A stretch of 64,000 bases of DNA from Sva-07 sp963828415 (GCA_963828415.1 CAWHEI010000009.1:62001-126000); one strand, 5' to 3'. Positions 40,933 to 49,595 are shown, counted from the stretch's first letter. Notes: generated by a model not told the origin, from the sequence alone. Translations and numbers: made by a program.

Positions 40933-42693
40933 TCAGGTGCTGCGCACGAGGGTGCCGGGGCGAGCGCCGGTGTCGGCGTCGTGGCGACGGGTGACCTGGC
41001 CCTTGACCATCGTGGCGAGGTAGCCCTGGACCGGCTGGATCAACCGGGTGCCGCCAGCGGGCAGGTCGTGATGAGCCCTCGGGGGAGCGACGGTGAGATT
41101 GTCGAGGTCGATCACGTTGATGTCGGCGCGCATGCCGGGGGCCAGCACGCCTCGGTCGCTCAACCCGTAGAGCCGTGCGTTGCGGGCGGTCTGCTTCGCC
41201 ACCACGAACTCCAGCGGCAGGCGCGCGCCGCGCTTGCGGTCGCGCACCCAGTAGGTGAGCTGCGTTGTCGGCATCGTCGCGTCGCAGATCAACGTGACGT
41301 GGGCGCCGGCGTCGCTCAGGCCGGTGACGGTGTTCGGATCCAACAACATCTCGCGCAACACGTCCTGGCGCTCCGCGATGTCGTTGCCGCCCATCAGTGC
41401 CGCTATCGCATGCCCGTCGTTCTCCAGCAGGAAGTCGTACAGCACGTCGAAGGGCTCGCGCCCGGTGGCGGCCATCCGTGCCCCGAGGGTCTGGTCCATC
41501 GTCGGCTCGTAATCGACCGGATCGGCGAGCGGGTACATCATCGGCGCGGCCATCTGGAACAAGCTGTACAGGTTGGCCATCGATCCCGACTCGGCGACGG
41601 GAACATCGGCCTCGGACAGGATCGCCGCCTTGACCTCGGGCTTCGACATCTCGCGCACGCGGTCCGCGAGCGGAAGGTGTGCAATGGCCATGTACGTCGG
41701 CCGGCGCTGGAAGGCGTGGTAGCTCTCGAGGCCGGTGACGAACCCGATCGGACGTGACGAGACCTGCGGGTGCATCTGCGCACCCGATGCGTTCGCGTCG
41801 GCGGTGAGGTCGAGGATCTCGCGCCACAGGTCCTGGTCGTAGTCCGGTGATTGCACGAGCGTGAACGTGACAGGGCGGCCTCCGCGCTTGGCGACTGCTT
41901 CCATCAACGCGAACTCCTCGTGCGGGGTGAAGCGTTCGCCGCCGAGACCCTCGAGTTTGCCGACGGTGCCCGCCGGGATCATCTCGAACACGCCCTTGCC
42001 GGTGCGGCCCATCGCCTCGGCGATCGCCACGAGCTCGTCGAGCGGAGCGAACGTGCCGGGCACCGGTGCGCCGTGGAGCGACCGGTGACCGATCGTCCGC
42101 GACGTGCTGAATCCGACGGCACCGGCCTCGACGGCTTGCGCGACGAGCGTCGCCATCGCGTCGATGTCCTCGGCCGTGGCGTCCTCGTTCGCGCTGCCGC
42201 GCTCGCCCATCACGTAGTAGCGCACCGCGCCGTGCGCGATCTGGGCGCCGATGTCGAGCGAGTACCGGCGGCCCCCGATGTAGTCCATGTAGTCGGGGAA
42301 CGACTCCCACGCGCCCCACTCCATACCTTCGTACAGCGCAGTGCCGGGGATGTCCTCGACGCCTTCCATCAACTCGATGAGGGTCTGTTCGCCGCCGGGG
42401 CGCACCGGCGCGAAGCCCACGCCGCAGTTGCCCATCACGATCGTGGTCGCGCCGTTGCCGGCCGACGGGTCCATCACGTCGTCCCAGCTCACCTGGCCGT
42501 CGTAGTGCGTGTGAACGTCGACCCACCCGGGCGTCACGATCGCCCCGTCGGCGTCGATCGTCTCGGTCGCAGACTCGGTGATGGTGTCGCCGACGGAGAC
42601 GATGACACCGTCGCGAACTCCGACGTCGCCGGTCGTCGTGGGTGCACCGGTTCCGTCGACGATCGTTCCACCCTTGATCACGTAATCGAGCAC
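40933..42693 (-). CDS. N-acyl-D-amino-acid deacylase-like amidohydrolase
   Basis: Metal-dependent amidohydrolase of 586 residues. The start LDYVIKGGTIVDGTGAPTTT and GWVDVHTHYDGQVSWDDVMD (HxH) match D-aminoacylases. GNCGVGFAPVRP, MHPQVSSRP, and the C-terminal GLSDAGAHVTLICDATM (Asp ligand) complete the active-site blocks. VLAPGMRADINVIDLDNL is the usual end. GTG 42693 has AGAGGGGG just upstream; the frame continues much further but reads through family B repeats and is not coding there. Likely frees amino acids from N-acyl-D derivatives or cyclic ureides. Confidence 0.9.
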   Translation of the reverse strand: MLDYVIKGGTIVDGTGAPTTTGDVGVRDGVIVSVGDTITESATETIDADGAIVTPGWVDVHTHYDGQVSWDDVMDPSAGNGATTIVMGNCGVGFAPVRPGGEQTLIELMEGVEDIPGTALYEGMEWGAWESFPDYMDYIGGRRYSLDIGAQIAHGAVRYYVMGERGSANEDATAEDIDAMATLVAQAVEAGAVGFSTSRTIGHRSLHGAPVPGTFAPLDELVAIAEAMGRTGKGVFEMIPAGTVGKLEGLGGERFTPHEEFALMEAVAKRGGRPVTFTLVQSPDYDQDLWREILDLTADANASGAQMHPQVSSRPIGFVTGLESYHAFQRRPTYMAIAHLPLADRVREMSKPEVKAAILSEADVPVAESGSMANLYSLFQMAAPMMYPLADPVDYEPTMDQTLGARMAATGREPFDVLYDFLLENDGHAIAALMGGNDIAERQDVLREMLLDPNTVTGLSDAGAHVTLICDATMPTTQLTYWVRDRKRGARLPLEFVVAKQTARNARLYGLSDRGVLAPGMRADINVIDLDNLTVAPPRAHHDLPAGGTRLIQPVQGYLATMVKGQVTRRHDADTGARPGTLVRST

Positions 42694-42763
42694 ATCGGCC
42701 CCCTCTGTCGGTTGTTCCCCGGCGGCGACCGTACCGCCGGGCCGCCCGTGACCCCGAGCCCGA

Positions 42764-42823
42764 ACCACGTTTGTGTTGCATTCCGGGTGACCCGGTCCAC
42801 CCGGAATGCAACACAAACGTGGT
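42764..42823. repeat. Family B palindromic element, most symmetrical copy
   Basis: ACCACGTTTGTGTTGCATTC at left and its exact complement GAATGCAACACAAACGTGGT at right, with CGGGTGACCCGG near the centre. The two arms are perfect for 24 bases. It lies upstream of the amidohydrolase start. Confidence 0.93.
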
Positions 42824-42850
42824 TGGTGGTGGTCGGCCGCCTGCCTACTT

Positions 42851-42902
42851 CGTTTGTGCTCAGATTCCGGTGACCCGGTCCACGGGGAGTGCAACGCAAA
42901 CG
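42851..42902. repeat. Family B palindromic element
   Basis: CGTTTGTGCTCAGATTCCGG at left, GTGACCCGGTCCAC in the centre, TGCAACGCAAACG at right. It is 27 bases from the neighbouring copy and just before the SDR stop at 42927. Confidence 0.88.
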
Positions 42903-42926
42903 TCGTTCGGGTGCCTGGTGAGACAG

Positions 42927-43685
42927 TCAGCCGGCGAGCATGCCGCCGTCGACGGCGAGGGCGTGTCCGGTCGTGAACGACGACGCCGACGAGACCAGCC
43001 ACAGCGCGGCAGCCGCGATCTCGGTGGGCTCGCCGAAACGACCGATCGGACTCAAGCGTGCGGCGACGTCGTCGGCGTTGCGACCGCGGCGCTCCATCGC
43101 GTTGCGCAGCATCGGCGTGTCGATCGCGCCCGGGCAGATCGCGTTCACGCGAATGCCCTGTCTCGCATAGTCGAACGCGGCGCTTCGGGTGAGGCCGAGC
43201 ACGGCGTGCTTGCTCGCCGTGTAGGCGGGCTGATCGTGCTGCGGGCGGAACGAGTTGCTCGATGCGATGTTGACGATCGAGCCGGGTCGGCCGGCCTCCA
43301 ACATCGCGGTGATCTCGTGCTTCATCGACAAGAACACCCCGCGAACATTGATACGCATCATCCGGTCGAAGTCGTCGTCTGTGCACTCGGCAAGCGGCAC
43401 GGTCTCGAATTCGATCGCCGCTGCGTTCACCGACGAGTCGAGCCGTCCGGTGCGACTCATCGCCGCAGCGACGACTCCGGCGATCTCGTCCGCGACGCTG
43501 ACGTCAGCAGCAACGAAGTGGATCGAATCCGGCGCGGTCGCCATCAGTTCGTCAGCGCCCGCGTCCGACAAATCGGTTGCGATCACCTGGGCGCCGGCAG
43601 CGGCGAGCCGGGCGGTGATCGCCCGTCCCATGCCTCCCGTCGCCCCGGTGACGATGGCGGTGGTTCCGTGCAGGTCGGTGCTCAT
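42927..43685 (-). CDS. Short-chain dehydrogenase/reductase
   Basis: Classical SDR of 252 residues. TAIVTGATGGMGRAITARLA is the cofactor motif, Asp in VIATDLSD suggests NAD(H), SVNAAA stands where NNAG is usual, and IVNIASSNSF with YTASKHAVLG is the catalytic set. ICPGAIDTPMLRNAMERRGR and ending HALAVDGGMLAG are standard. ATG 43685 overlaps the stop of the TIM-barrel gene by four bases. It belongs to a three-gene unit with the sugar isomerase-like and TetR genes. Note the changed NNAG motif, which may alter but not abolish activity. Confidence 0.9.
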   Translation of the reverse strand: MSTDLHGTTAIVTGATGGMGRAITARLAAAGAQVIATDLSDAGADELMATAPDSIHFVAADVSVADEIAGVVAAAMSRTGRLDSSVNAAAIEFETVPLAECTDDDFDRMMRINVRGVFLSMKHEITAMLEAGRPGSIVNIASSNSFRPQHDQPAYTASKHAVLGLTRSAAFDYARQGIRVNAICPGAIDTPMLRNAMERRGRNADDVAARLSPIGRFGEPTEIAAAALWLVSSASSFTTGHALAVDGGMLAG

Positions 43686-44542
43686 GTCGTCTCCTTGCGA
43701 TGAACGTGTCGGGCCTCGGCGAGCACTCGGCGCATGCCGTCGGCGGCATGTTTGACGTGGTCGGCGCCGGGGCGACCCCACACGTCGTCGTCGCAGACTT
43801 CGAGTGACCACGGCACGTCGACGCCCAGGTCGATCAGCGTCCGCACGAAGTCGACGGCGCCGAACTCTCCGTCGCCCGGCGCGACCCGATGGCGCAGACA
43901 ATCGTCCTTGTAGTCGGCCAGTGTGGGTCTTCGCGGCCCGTCGCTCATCTGGATCCCGGTGATCAGCTCGGGCGGGATCGCGCGGATCAGGTCGACGTCG
44001 TTCGCGCCGCGAGCGTGGTGCCAGATGTCGACGCAGACGCCGCCGTTCGGTCGGTCGGCAGCCTCCACGATTTCGAGCGCGTCCGCGGCATCGACGATGT
44101 TCGTGAACGGGAGGAACTCCAGGCCCACCACGGCGCCATGATCAGCAGCACGATCACACACGTCGCCGAACCGTGCGGCGGCGTCGGCGATCGAACCCTC
44201 GTACGGTCCGATTGCCTGAACGTACCGACACTCGAACTCGTCGACGAGTTCCCACACGACGTCCTCGAATCGCCAGTAGTCGGCGCTCGGTGTCGTCGAT
44301 CCCCAGCCGGACAGCACCTCGATCTCGGCGAGGCACACGTCGGCGGCATCGAGCATCTCGCGGAGCTGCTCGACCGTGAGGCCTTCCTCTCGCAGCTTCA
44401 GGAACTGCCCGGCGTACAGCCCGATCGCGGCGAACCCCGCGGAAGCGGCGGCACGGATCCGGTCGTCGAGCGGGTGATTGCGGTCGAGGGTGAAGTGGCT
44501 CAACACGAGATCGTCGGGGCCGAGCGAGCGCGGAGCGATCAT
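43682..44542 (-). CDS. Sugar phosphate isomerase/epimerase-like TIM-barrel protein
   Basis: A 286-residue xylose-isomerase-like TIM barrel (AP endonuclease family 2). AAASAGFAAIGLYAGQFLKL is the first barrel helix, EIEVLSGWGS and YVQAIGPYEGS give strand ends, VGLEFLPFTNI carries a metal-binding Glu, CVDIWHHARG has the D-x-W-H pair, and IQMSDGPRRP plus PWSLEVCDDDVWGRPG complete the metal site. It probably isomerises or dehydrates a sugar-like acid. It overlaps the TetR gene upstream and the SDR downstream by four bases each, so all three are one operon. Confidence 0.87.
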   Translation of the reverse strand: MIAPRSLGPDDLVLSHFTLDRNHPLDDRIRAAASAGFAAIGLYAGQFLKLREEGLTVEQLREMLDAADVCLAEIEVLSGWGSTTPSADYWRFEDVVWELVDEFECRYVQAIGPYEGSIADAAARFGDVCDRAADHGAVVGLEFLPFTNIVDAADALEIVEAADRPNGGVCVDIWHHARGANDVDLIRAIPPELITGIQMSDGPRRPTLADYKDDCLRHRVAPGDGEFGAVDFVRTLIDLGVDVPWSLEVCDDDVWGRPGADHVKHAADGMRRVLAEARHVHRKETT

Positions 44543-45114
44543 GAGGTCAGCACCTCCCCGAACAGACCGGCGTCGAGCGCACGGAGTTGCCGTTGGGCCG
44601 GCCAGGACTCCGGATCGAACAGCGCCTGGAGGGCGATGCCGTCGACCAGCCCGATCAATCGTTCGGCCTCGACGTGCTCGTCGTCGATCAGGGGCATCGC
44701 CGCGAGCAGCTCGATCAAGTAGCTGCGGTAGTCACGATACGCCTCGCGCTGGGTGGCAGCGAGTGCGGTGTCACTTGCGGCCGCGCCGGCGAGCGCGACG
44801 GTGACGATCCAGTGGACTCTCGTGTCGTCGTCGGTCGGCAACGCGCCGGTCAGCGTCGCGCGGAGCGCCTCGGCGGGGGAGAGGTCGACGCGTTCGGAAC
44901 GCTGGGCGCTGCGCCGTTCGATCGAGGCGCGCAGTGTGAAATCGAGCAGCTCGTGCTTGTTCGCGAAGTAGTGCACGAGCGTGCCGGTGGTCCAGCCGGC
45001 CTCGGCGGCGATCTCGCGCATCGACGCTGCATCGACCCCGGCACGGGCGATCACGCGGGCGGTTGCCTCAGCCAGTTCCTGACGGCGTTGATCTGCGTCG
45101 ACGATCTTCGGCAT
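44539..45114 (-). CDS. TetR-family transcriptional regulator
   Basis: A 191-residue repressor-like protein. Residues ~8-55 are the TetR HTH domain: LAEATARVIARAGVDAASMR, EIAAEAGWTTGTLVHYFANK and HELLDFTL. The C-terminal half is a helical ligand-binding domain with IVTVALAGAAASDTALAATQ and EAERLIGLVDGIALQALFDP. It is first in a minus-strand operon with the TIM-barrel and SDR genes and divergent from a Rieske oxygenase 126 bases away, so it likely controls both units in response to a pathway intermediate. That regulation is inference. Confidence 0.93.
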   Translation of the reverse strand: MPKIVDADQRRQELAEATARVIARAGVDAASMREIAAEAGWTTGTLVHYFANKHELLDFTLRASIERRSAQRSERVDLSPAEALRATLTGALPTDDDTRVHWIVTVALAGAAASDTALAATQREAYRDYRSYLIELLAAMPLIDDEHVEAERLIGLVDGIALQALFDPESWPAQRQLRALDAGLFGEVLTS

Positions 45115-45240
45115 TGACGCAAAATATCACAACTGTTAGAAATAGGCGTCCGAAACCCCGTTTGCACTCAGATTCGGGTGACCCGTCCCACCCGAAGTGC
45201 AACGCAAACGTCCCGAGCGAGCGAAGCGAGTGAGGTTCAC
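45115..45240. promoter_or_regulatory. Divergent TetR / Rieske oxygenase promoter region
   Basis: The first 35 bases next to the TetR start (GACGCAAAATATCACAAC to AAATAGGCGTC) are much more AT-rich than their surroundings and are flanked by GACGC and GCGTC, a possible operator. A family B palindrome (45159-45210) fills the rest up to near the Rieske start. Exact promoters cannot be placed. Confidence 0.45.
45159..45210. repeat. Family B palindromic element
   Basis: CGTTTGCACTCAGATTCGGG at left, GTGACCCGTCCCACCCG in the centre (one base shorter than other copies), TGCAACGCAAACG at right. It is the only copy lying between two divergent starts close to a presumed operator, 30 bases before the Rieske gene. 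Confidence 0.88.
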
Positions 45241-46383
45241 ATGGTGCACGTACCGACACGAGGCGATGTCCCGGTCCGGCTTGGCCCGAGTGTGCAGCTC
45301 GTCCCCGACTACGGGCCGAGCACGATGCCGCGCGACGTCTACACCGACCCGATGCGATTCGAGCTGGAGCGCGAGCGGGTGCTCGGCGCTCACTGGATCC
45401 TCGCCGGCCGCTCGGACCAACTCGCCGGCACCGGCGACTGGCTGACATTCGAAGGCCACGGTGAAACCGTCGTGGTCACCCGCCAGGCCGACGGCTCGCT
45501 CGCTGCGTTCCACAACGTCTGCCAGCACCGTGGACCGGCGCTCGTCGGCGAGCTCGTCGGATGCGGTGCCAAACGATTCACGTGTCCCTATCACGGATGG
45601 GTGTACGACACGACCGGCGTGGTCGTCGGCGTGCCCGACCGAGACGACTTCGACCCCGCCGACCTCGACGGCGTGCGCTCGCCCGCGGTCGCCGCCGACG
45701 AGTGGGGCGGCTGGGTGTGGATCAACCTCGCCGGACCCGACGCCGCACCGCCGTTGATCGACGCGATCGGCCGCGAGATCGGAGCCGACCTCGGCCGGTT
45801 CCGGATGGAGGACATGATCCTCCACGAGGTGCTCGAGTGGGACGTGCCGGTCAACTACAAGGCGATCGTCGACGGCTTCAACGAGATCTACCACACCAAG
45901 CAGCTGCACCACGTCGACTCGTCGTGGACGAAAGCGGCACGCAACACCTCGTTCCACATCGTCGGCGACAACTACATGTGCTTCGTGCCGAGGGCGAGCA
46001 ATCTCGACAAGCTCGCCGAGAATCCCGACCACCATCGCTACGCGATCTGCCACTACGTCGTGTTCCCCAACACGGTGTTCAACTGCAACCCGGAACACGT
46101 CCAGGTCTTCAACCCGATCCCGATCGACGTCGACCGCACCCGATTCCTCTGCTGGCAGCTGATCTACCCCGGCGACCTCGACGACCCGGAGTACGCGGAG
46201 TATCACGCCCGCACGATGGCGCACTGGGAGGTGCTCAAGGGTGTTGTCGCCGAGGACATCGAGATCTACGACCAGCTCGCACGTACCCGACGGTCGAGCG
46301 GCTACACCAAGCACATCCTCAACGACCGCGAGTGCAAGCTCGCTCACTACCACGAGAACATGAGTCGCAAGATCGCCGACTGA
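45241..46383 (+). CDS. Rieske non-heme iron oxygenase, alpha subunit
   Basis: A 380-residue ring-hydroxylating-type or demethylating monooxygenase. The Rieske domain has NVCQHRGPALVGELVG at about residue 95 and CPYHGWVYDTTG at about 115. The catalytic domain has VPVNYKAIVDGFNEIYHTKQ followed by LHH, giving the H-x4-H ligands. Later FNCNPEHVQVFNPIPIDVDR resembles the choline- and stachydrine-type oxygenases. No beta subunit or reductase is adjacent. ATG 45241 is used, as the upstream frame lies in the repeat. Divergent TetR suggests induction by substrate. Confidence 0.92.
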   Translation: MVHVPTRGDVPVRLGPSVQLVPDYGPSTMPRDVYTDPMRFELERERVLGAHWILAGRSDQLAGTGDWLTFEGHGETVVVTRQADGSLAAFHNVCQHRGPALVGELVGCGAKRFTCPYHGWVYDTTGVVVGVPDRDDFDPADLDGVRSPAVAADEWGGWVWINLAGPDAAPPLIDAIGREIGADLGRFRMEDMILHEVLEWDVPVNYKAIVDGFNEIYHTKQLHHVDSSWTKAARNTSFHIVGDNYMCFVPRASNLDKLAENPDHHRYAICHYVVFPNTVFNCNPEHVQVFNPIPIDVDRTRFLCWQLIYPGDLDDPEYAEYHARTMAHWEVLKGVVAEDIEIYDQLARTRRSSGYTKHILNDRECKLAHYHENMSRKIAD

Positions 46384-46393
46384 CCCAGTCGTG

Positions 46394-46454
46394 GTTCCCC
46401 CAGCCCGGGTCTCCGGGAACCACGCTTGTTCCCGGAGACCCGGGCTCGGGGAAC
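46394..46454. repeat. Family C palindromic element
   Basis: Arms with CCGGGTCTCCGGGAAC and its complement GTTCCCGGAGACCCGG are separated by a short loop; ends read GGTTCCCC and GGGGAAC. It fills the space between the convergent stops at 46383 and 46456, almost identical to the copy inside the gene at 27382. Confidence 0.92.
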
Positions 46455-46455
46455 T

Positions 46456-47703
46456 TCAGGCGAGGGAGCCGGCGGTTTGCGCTTTGGCGACCGAGGCGCG
46501 CACGACCGGGATGTCGGCGTCGGCCAGTGGTTGCATCCACGTCTTGCGGGCGAGCGCGGCCTCGACGAATGGGGCGAGGTCGGCGGCCTTTCGGGCGCTC
46601 CGCTCGGCCTCGTCGGCGGCGAACTCGGGCATCACGTCCGACGCGAACAGCTCGAGCGACGAGCAGATGTCGGCGTGCGCGTTGCGGCCTGCCTGCTGGA
46701 TGAAGATCACCTGGTCGACGCCCACGTCACGCATCTGACGGAGATACCTCGACGCGTCCGCGGGCGTGCCGATGCAGCTGGCGAACGACTCGCCCTGCTC
46801 GTCGGCGGCGGCGATCTTGCGCTCGACACTGTCCGCGGAACGGCGAGCCTGGAACTCGCCCCACAGGTCGGTGCGTCCCGGCACTTGATCGTGGGCGACG
46901 AGCGCGTTGAGCGCGTAGCCGAAGAACTCGAAGCCTTCCTGGCCGCGGCGGATCGCCTCGGCGCGATCCTCGTGCAGCGAGAACCCGGTGACGAGCGCGA
47001 TGTTGGCGTTGACCGTGTGGCCGAGCGGCACGCACTCGTCGCTGCGAATGATGTCGTAGTACACGTCGACCCACGACTTGGCTTCGTCGGGGTCGACGAA
47101 GCTGAACGCCAGCGCGCCGATGCCGTTGCGGGCAGCGACCTTGATCGTGTCGCGATTCGTGCACGCCATCCACATCGGCGGATGCGGCTTCTGGCGCGGC
47201 TTGGGCAGCACGTTGCGGCACGGCATGGCGAACGTGTCGGACTCGTAGCCGGGATACGGGTCGAGCACCATCATGTTGGCGATCTGCTCGGCCGCTTCGA
47301 GCGCCATCGCCCGCTTCTGCTTGGCGGGGATGTCGAAGCCGTGCAGCTCCAATCGGGTCGCACCTTCGCCGATGCCGAAGTCGACGCGACCGTCGGAGAT
47401 CAGGTCGAGCGTGGCCAGACCTTCGGCGGTGCGCGCCGGGTGGTTGTACTTGGGGATCACCTGGCGGATGCCGTGGCCGAGCCGGATCCGCCGAGTGCGA
47501 GCAGCGGCGGCAGCGAGGAACACCTCCGGTGCCGACGAGTGCGAGTATTCGTCGAGGAAGTGGTGCTCGACTTCCCACGCATAGTCGAAGCCGAGCCGGT
47601 CGGCGAGCTCGACCTGGTCGAGCGCGTCGCGCAACAGACGGAACTCGTCGTCGTCGCTCCACGGCTTCGGGAGTTGGTGTTCGTAGAAGATGCCGAACTG
47701 CAT
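46456..47703 (-). CDS. LLM-class flavin-dependent oxidoreductase (luciferase-like)
   Basis: A 415-residue luciferase-like monooxygenase. The start MQFGIFYEHQLPKPWSDDDE and the blocks FDYAWEVEHHFLDEYSHSSA, IRLGHGIRQVIPKYNHPART and LDLISDGRVDFGIGEGATRL are typical of FMN- or F420-using LLM enzymes that attack aliphatic substrates. HPPMWMACTNRDTIKVAARN is the second-half signature, and a C-terminal lid follows. The ORF is longer than the minimal ~330 residues, as in the alkane-type subgroup. Its start lies head to head with the small plus-strand ORF. Confidence 0.92.
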   Translation of the reverse strand: MQFGIFYEHQLPKPWSDDDEFRLLRDALDQVELADRLGFDYAWEVEHHFLDEYSHSSAPEVFLAAAAARTRRIRLGHGIRQVIPKYNHPARTAEGLATLDLISDGRVDFGIGEGATRLELHGFDIPAKQKRAMALEAAEQIANMMVLDPYPGYESDTFAMPCRNVLPKPRQKPHPPMWMACTNRDTIKVAARNGIGALAFSFVDPDEAKSWVDVYYDIIRSDECVPLGHTVNANIALVTGFSLHEDRAEAIRRGQEGFEFFGYALNALVAHDQVPGRTDLWGEFQARRSADSVERKIAAADEQGESFASCIGTPADASRYLRQMRDVGVDQVIFIQQAGRNAHADICSSLELFASDVMPEFAADEAERSARKAADLAPFVEAALARKTWMQPLADADIPVVRASVAKAQTAGSLA

Positions 47704-47746
47704 GACAGCAGCTCAGCAGAACGGCGTGCGCCCCCACGGGTCAGAG

Positions 47747-48067
47747 GTGACCGACGCCACGCGCGCTGTCGCTGAGCCGCTCGATCAGACGTCGAGTGAT
47801 GCCGCCGACCGGATCCGCGAACGTGCGGGCACGCTCGGCGCTGGCGAACCGGTGCCGATCCCGCTCGACCGTGGCACCGTGATGGCGGCGCACCGTGCGC
47901 TCGGTCTTGCGGTGCAGGACACGATGATCGACTGCGACGAACCCCGGCGCGATCGCACGGCCGCCGCCGACGCCGGCCTCGGACTGATCCCGGAACATCT
48001 CGGACCCAGAATCATGGGCGATGTGCATCCGTCCGTGGTCGGCGACGCCGTCGTCGGCCGCGGCTGA
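47747..48067 (+). CDS. Possible small hypothetical protein
   Basis: A 106-residue ORF from GTG 47747 (VTDATRAVAEPLDQTSSDAA); an ATG at 47702 would overlap the start of the divergent LLM gene. It contains GAGEPVPIPLDRGTVMAAHR and ends HPSVVGDAVVGRG. Third positions are GC-rich, which supports coding, but no domain is recognised, and minus-strand frames over the same bases are also open. Its stop codon is immediately followed by a family A pair. Confidence 0.4.
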   Translation: MTDATRAVAEPLDQTSSDAADRIRERAGTLGAGEPVPIPLDRGTVMAAHRALGLAVQDTMIDCDEPRRDRTAAADAGLGLIPEHLGPRIMGDVHPSVVGDAVVGRG

Positions 48068-48132
48068 TTACATCGCGGGTCTGACCCCTGATGTAATCCG
48101 ATTACAACACGGGTCAGACCCGCGATGTAATC
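48066..48132. repeat. Family A palindromic element, inverted pair
   Basis: Unit 48066-48098 and its inverted partner 48100-48132, one base apart. The first uses the last two bases of the preceding TGA stop, and the second ends one base before the stop of the convergent gene. Core GGGTCTGACCC / GGGTCAGACCC is kept; the second unit has CACGGG in place of CAGGGG. Confidence 0.92.
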
Positions 48133-48133
48133 G

Positions 48134-48646
48134 TCAGTCGGCTTGGCCGGCGTTGATCGCTTCGTTGGTGAACGACGCGAACTTCACCGTGTCGAACGCG
48201 ACGACGAGGTTCGCTTCGGTCTCGATGATCACCCGGTGCGGCGAGTCGAGGAACTTGCGGAACGCCTGGCGGTAGGTGTCGTCCGGGCTCGATGCGACAC
48301 CCGACAGCGTGTCGTAGAACCACGACTTCAGTTCGTCGAAGCCGGGATCGCCGTTGGCGTGCACGATCGAGTCGCCCTTGTACGACGCGGTCTTGCCACC
48401 GCGGTTGATCACGATGCCCGACTGCGGCCGCTTCTTCAACGCCGGAACGCGCTTGCGCCGGTCGGCGCACGTGGTCCAGAACTTGCCGTCGCGCCACACG
48501 TAGGCGACCACGACGCCGACGGGATATCCCTGCGAGTTGGTCCAGTTGAAGATGCACTCACCGCCGGGCTCGACCAAGGCCGCAAGGGCCTCGGCATCGA
48601 GCTGCATCGATGTCAGGTCTTCGTAGTCAACGGGTTGATCGGTCAT
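48134..48646 (-). CDS. Pyridoxamine-5'-phosphate-oxidase-like flavin/F420-binding protein
   Basis: A 170-residue split-barrel protein. ALVEPGGECIFNWTNSQGYP, VVVAYVWRDGKFWTTCADRR and KKRPQSGIVINRGGKTASYK give the strand pattern of PPOX-like proteins that bind FMN or F420. A helical C-terminal part ends NEAINAGQAD. The ATG at 48646 (MTDQPVDYEDLTSMQLDAEA) is used. It is divergent from an LLM oxidoreductase 73 bases away and may share a cofactor or a pathway with it. Direct substrate is unknown. Confidence 0.85.
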   Translation of the reverse strand: MTDQPVDYEDLTSMQLDAEALAALVEPGGECIFNWTNSQGYPVGVVVAYVWRDGKFWTTCADRRKRVPALKKRPQSGIVINRGGKTASYKGDSIVHANGDPGFDELKSWFYDTLSGVASSPDDTYRQAFRKFLDSPHRVIIETEANLVVAFDTVKFASFTNEAINAGQAD

Positions 48647-48719
48647 GGCGTCCCCCTCCGAGTCGTCGCCGGAAACGTACCACGAGTAAATTTCTCTCTT
48701 TCGACTGGAAGGATCCGAC

Positions 48720-49595
48720 ATGACGATCAAGATCGGGCTGGCGTTCGCCAGCAGCATTGCCATCGACGGCGCAGCAACACTCGAGATCTGCCGACGCGCC
48801 GAGGCGGCGGGTTTCGAGTCGCTGTGGGGCGGCGAGCACGTCATCATGCCATCGGTGATCGAGTCGTCGTATCCGTATACGAAGGACGGCAAGATCCCCG
48901 CCCAGCCCGACACGCCGATCCCCGATCCGTTGATCTGGCTGGCATTCGCTGCCGCCGCAGCACCGACGATGCGCCTGGGCACGTGCATCTTGATCGTGCC
49001 GCAGCGCAACCCGCTGATCTTGGCCAAGGAGCTGGCGACGCTCGACCAACTGTCGGGCGGCAAGGTCGAACTCGGCCTCGGCGTCGGTTGGCTCGAGGAG
49101 GAGTTCGATGCCCTCGGTGTTCCGTGGGCGCGTCGCGGCGCCCGCAACGACGAGTACATCGAGGCGATGCGCACGCTGTGGTCCGGCCCCGAAGTCGAGT
49201 TCCACGGCGAGTTCGTCGACTTCGGCAAGGTCACGTGCAGCCCGCGCCCGGTGCAGCCGACGATTCCGATCCTCGTCGGCGGCGACAGCGACGTCGCCAT
49301 TCGACGCGCCGCGCGTCTCGCCGACGGCTACTTCCCAGGCGAGGGTGACGTCGACCGTCTGGCCGGGTTGATCAAGCGGGTCCGGCAGGCCGCCGAGGAC
49401 GCAGGCCGAGATCCCGACTCGATCGAGATCAACGCGATGTTCAGCACGCAGATGACCGACCCCGCTGCCGGGGTCGAGAAGTTCATCGAACTCGGCGTCG
49501 GGCGGATCATGGTGCCGGCGTTCTTCTTCATGGGTGACGGCGGGCTCGACCGGATGGACCAGTTCGCCGAGACGGCCATCGGCGCCGCGGGCTGA
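48720..49595 (+). CDS. LLM-class F420-dependent oxidoreductase
   Basis: A 291-residue TIM-barrel oxidoreductase of the F420 type. IGLAFASSIAIDGAATLEIC, AAGFESLWGGEHVIMP, MRLGTCILIVPQRNPLILAK, LDQLSGGKVELGLGVGWLEE and FGKVTCSPRPVQPTIPILVG are the family blocks. It likely reduces or oxidises a catabolic intermediate with F420H2. GGAAGGAT lies eight bases before the ATG. An SDR follows 70 bases later and a carotenoid oxygenase after it, probably in the same transcription unit. Confidence 0.92.
   Translation: MTIKIGLAFASSIAIDGAATLEICRRAEAAGFESLWGGEHVIMPSVIESSYPYTKDGKIPAQPDTPIPDPLIWLAFAAAAAPTMRLGTCILIVPQRNPLILAKELATLDQLSGGKVELGLGVGWLEEEFDALGVPWARRGARNDEYIEAMRTLWSGPEVEFHGEFVDFGKVTCSPRPVQPTIPILVGGDSDVAIRRAARLADGYFPGEGDVDRLAGLIKRVRQAAEDAGRDPDSIEINAMFSTQMTDPAAGVEKFIELGVGRIMVPAFFFMGDGGLDRMDQFAETAIGAAG

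Noticed and set aside
42694..43386. Upstream extension of the amidohydrolase frame
   Set aside because: It passes through two family B repeats and antisense to the SDR gene; GTG 42693 has a strong ribosome site and the family's normal N-terminus.
47741..48028. Minus-strand ORF opposite the small gene at 47747
   Set aside because: Both strands are open here; the plus strand has the better third-position GC and a stop abutting a repeat as seen for real genes, so only that one was listed, with low confidence.
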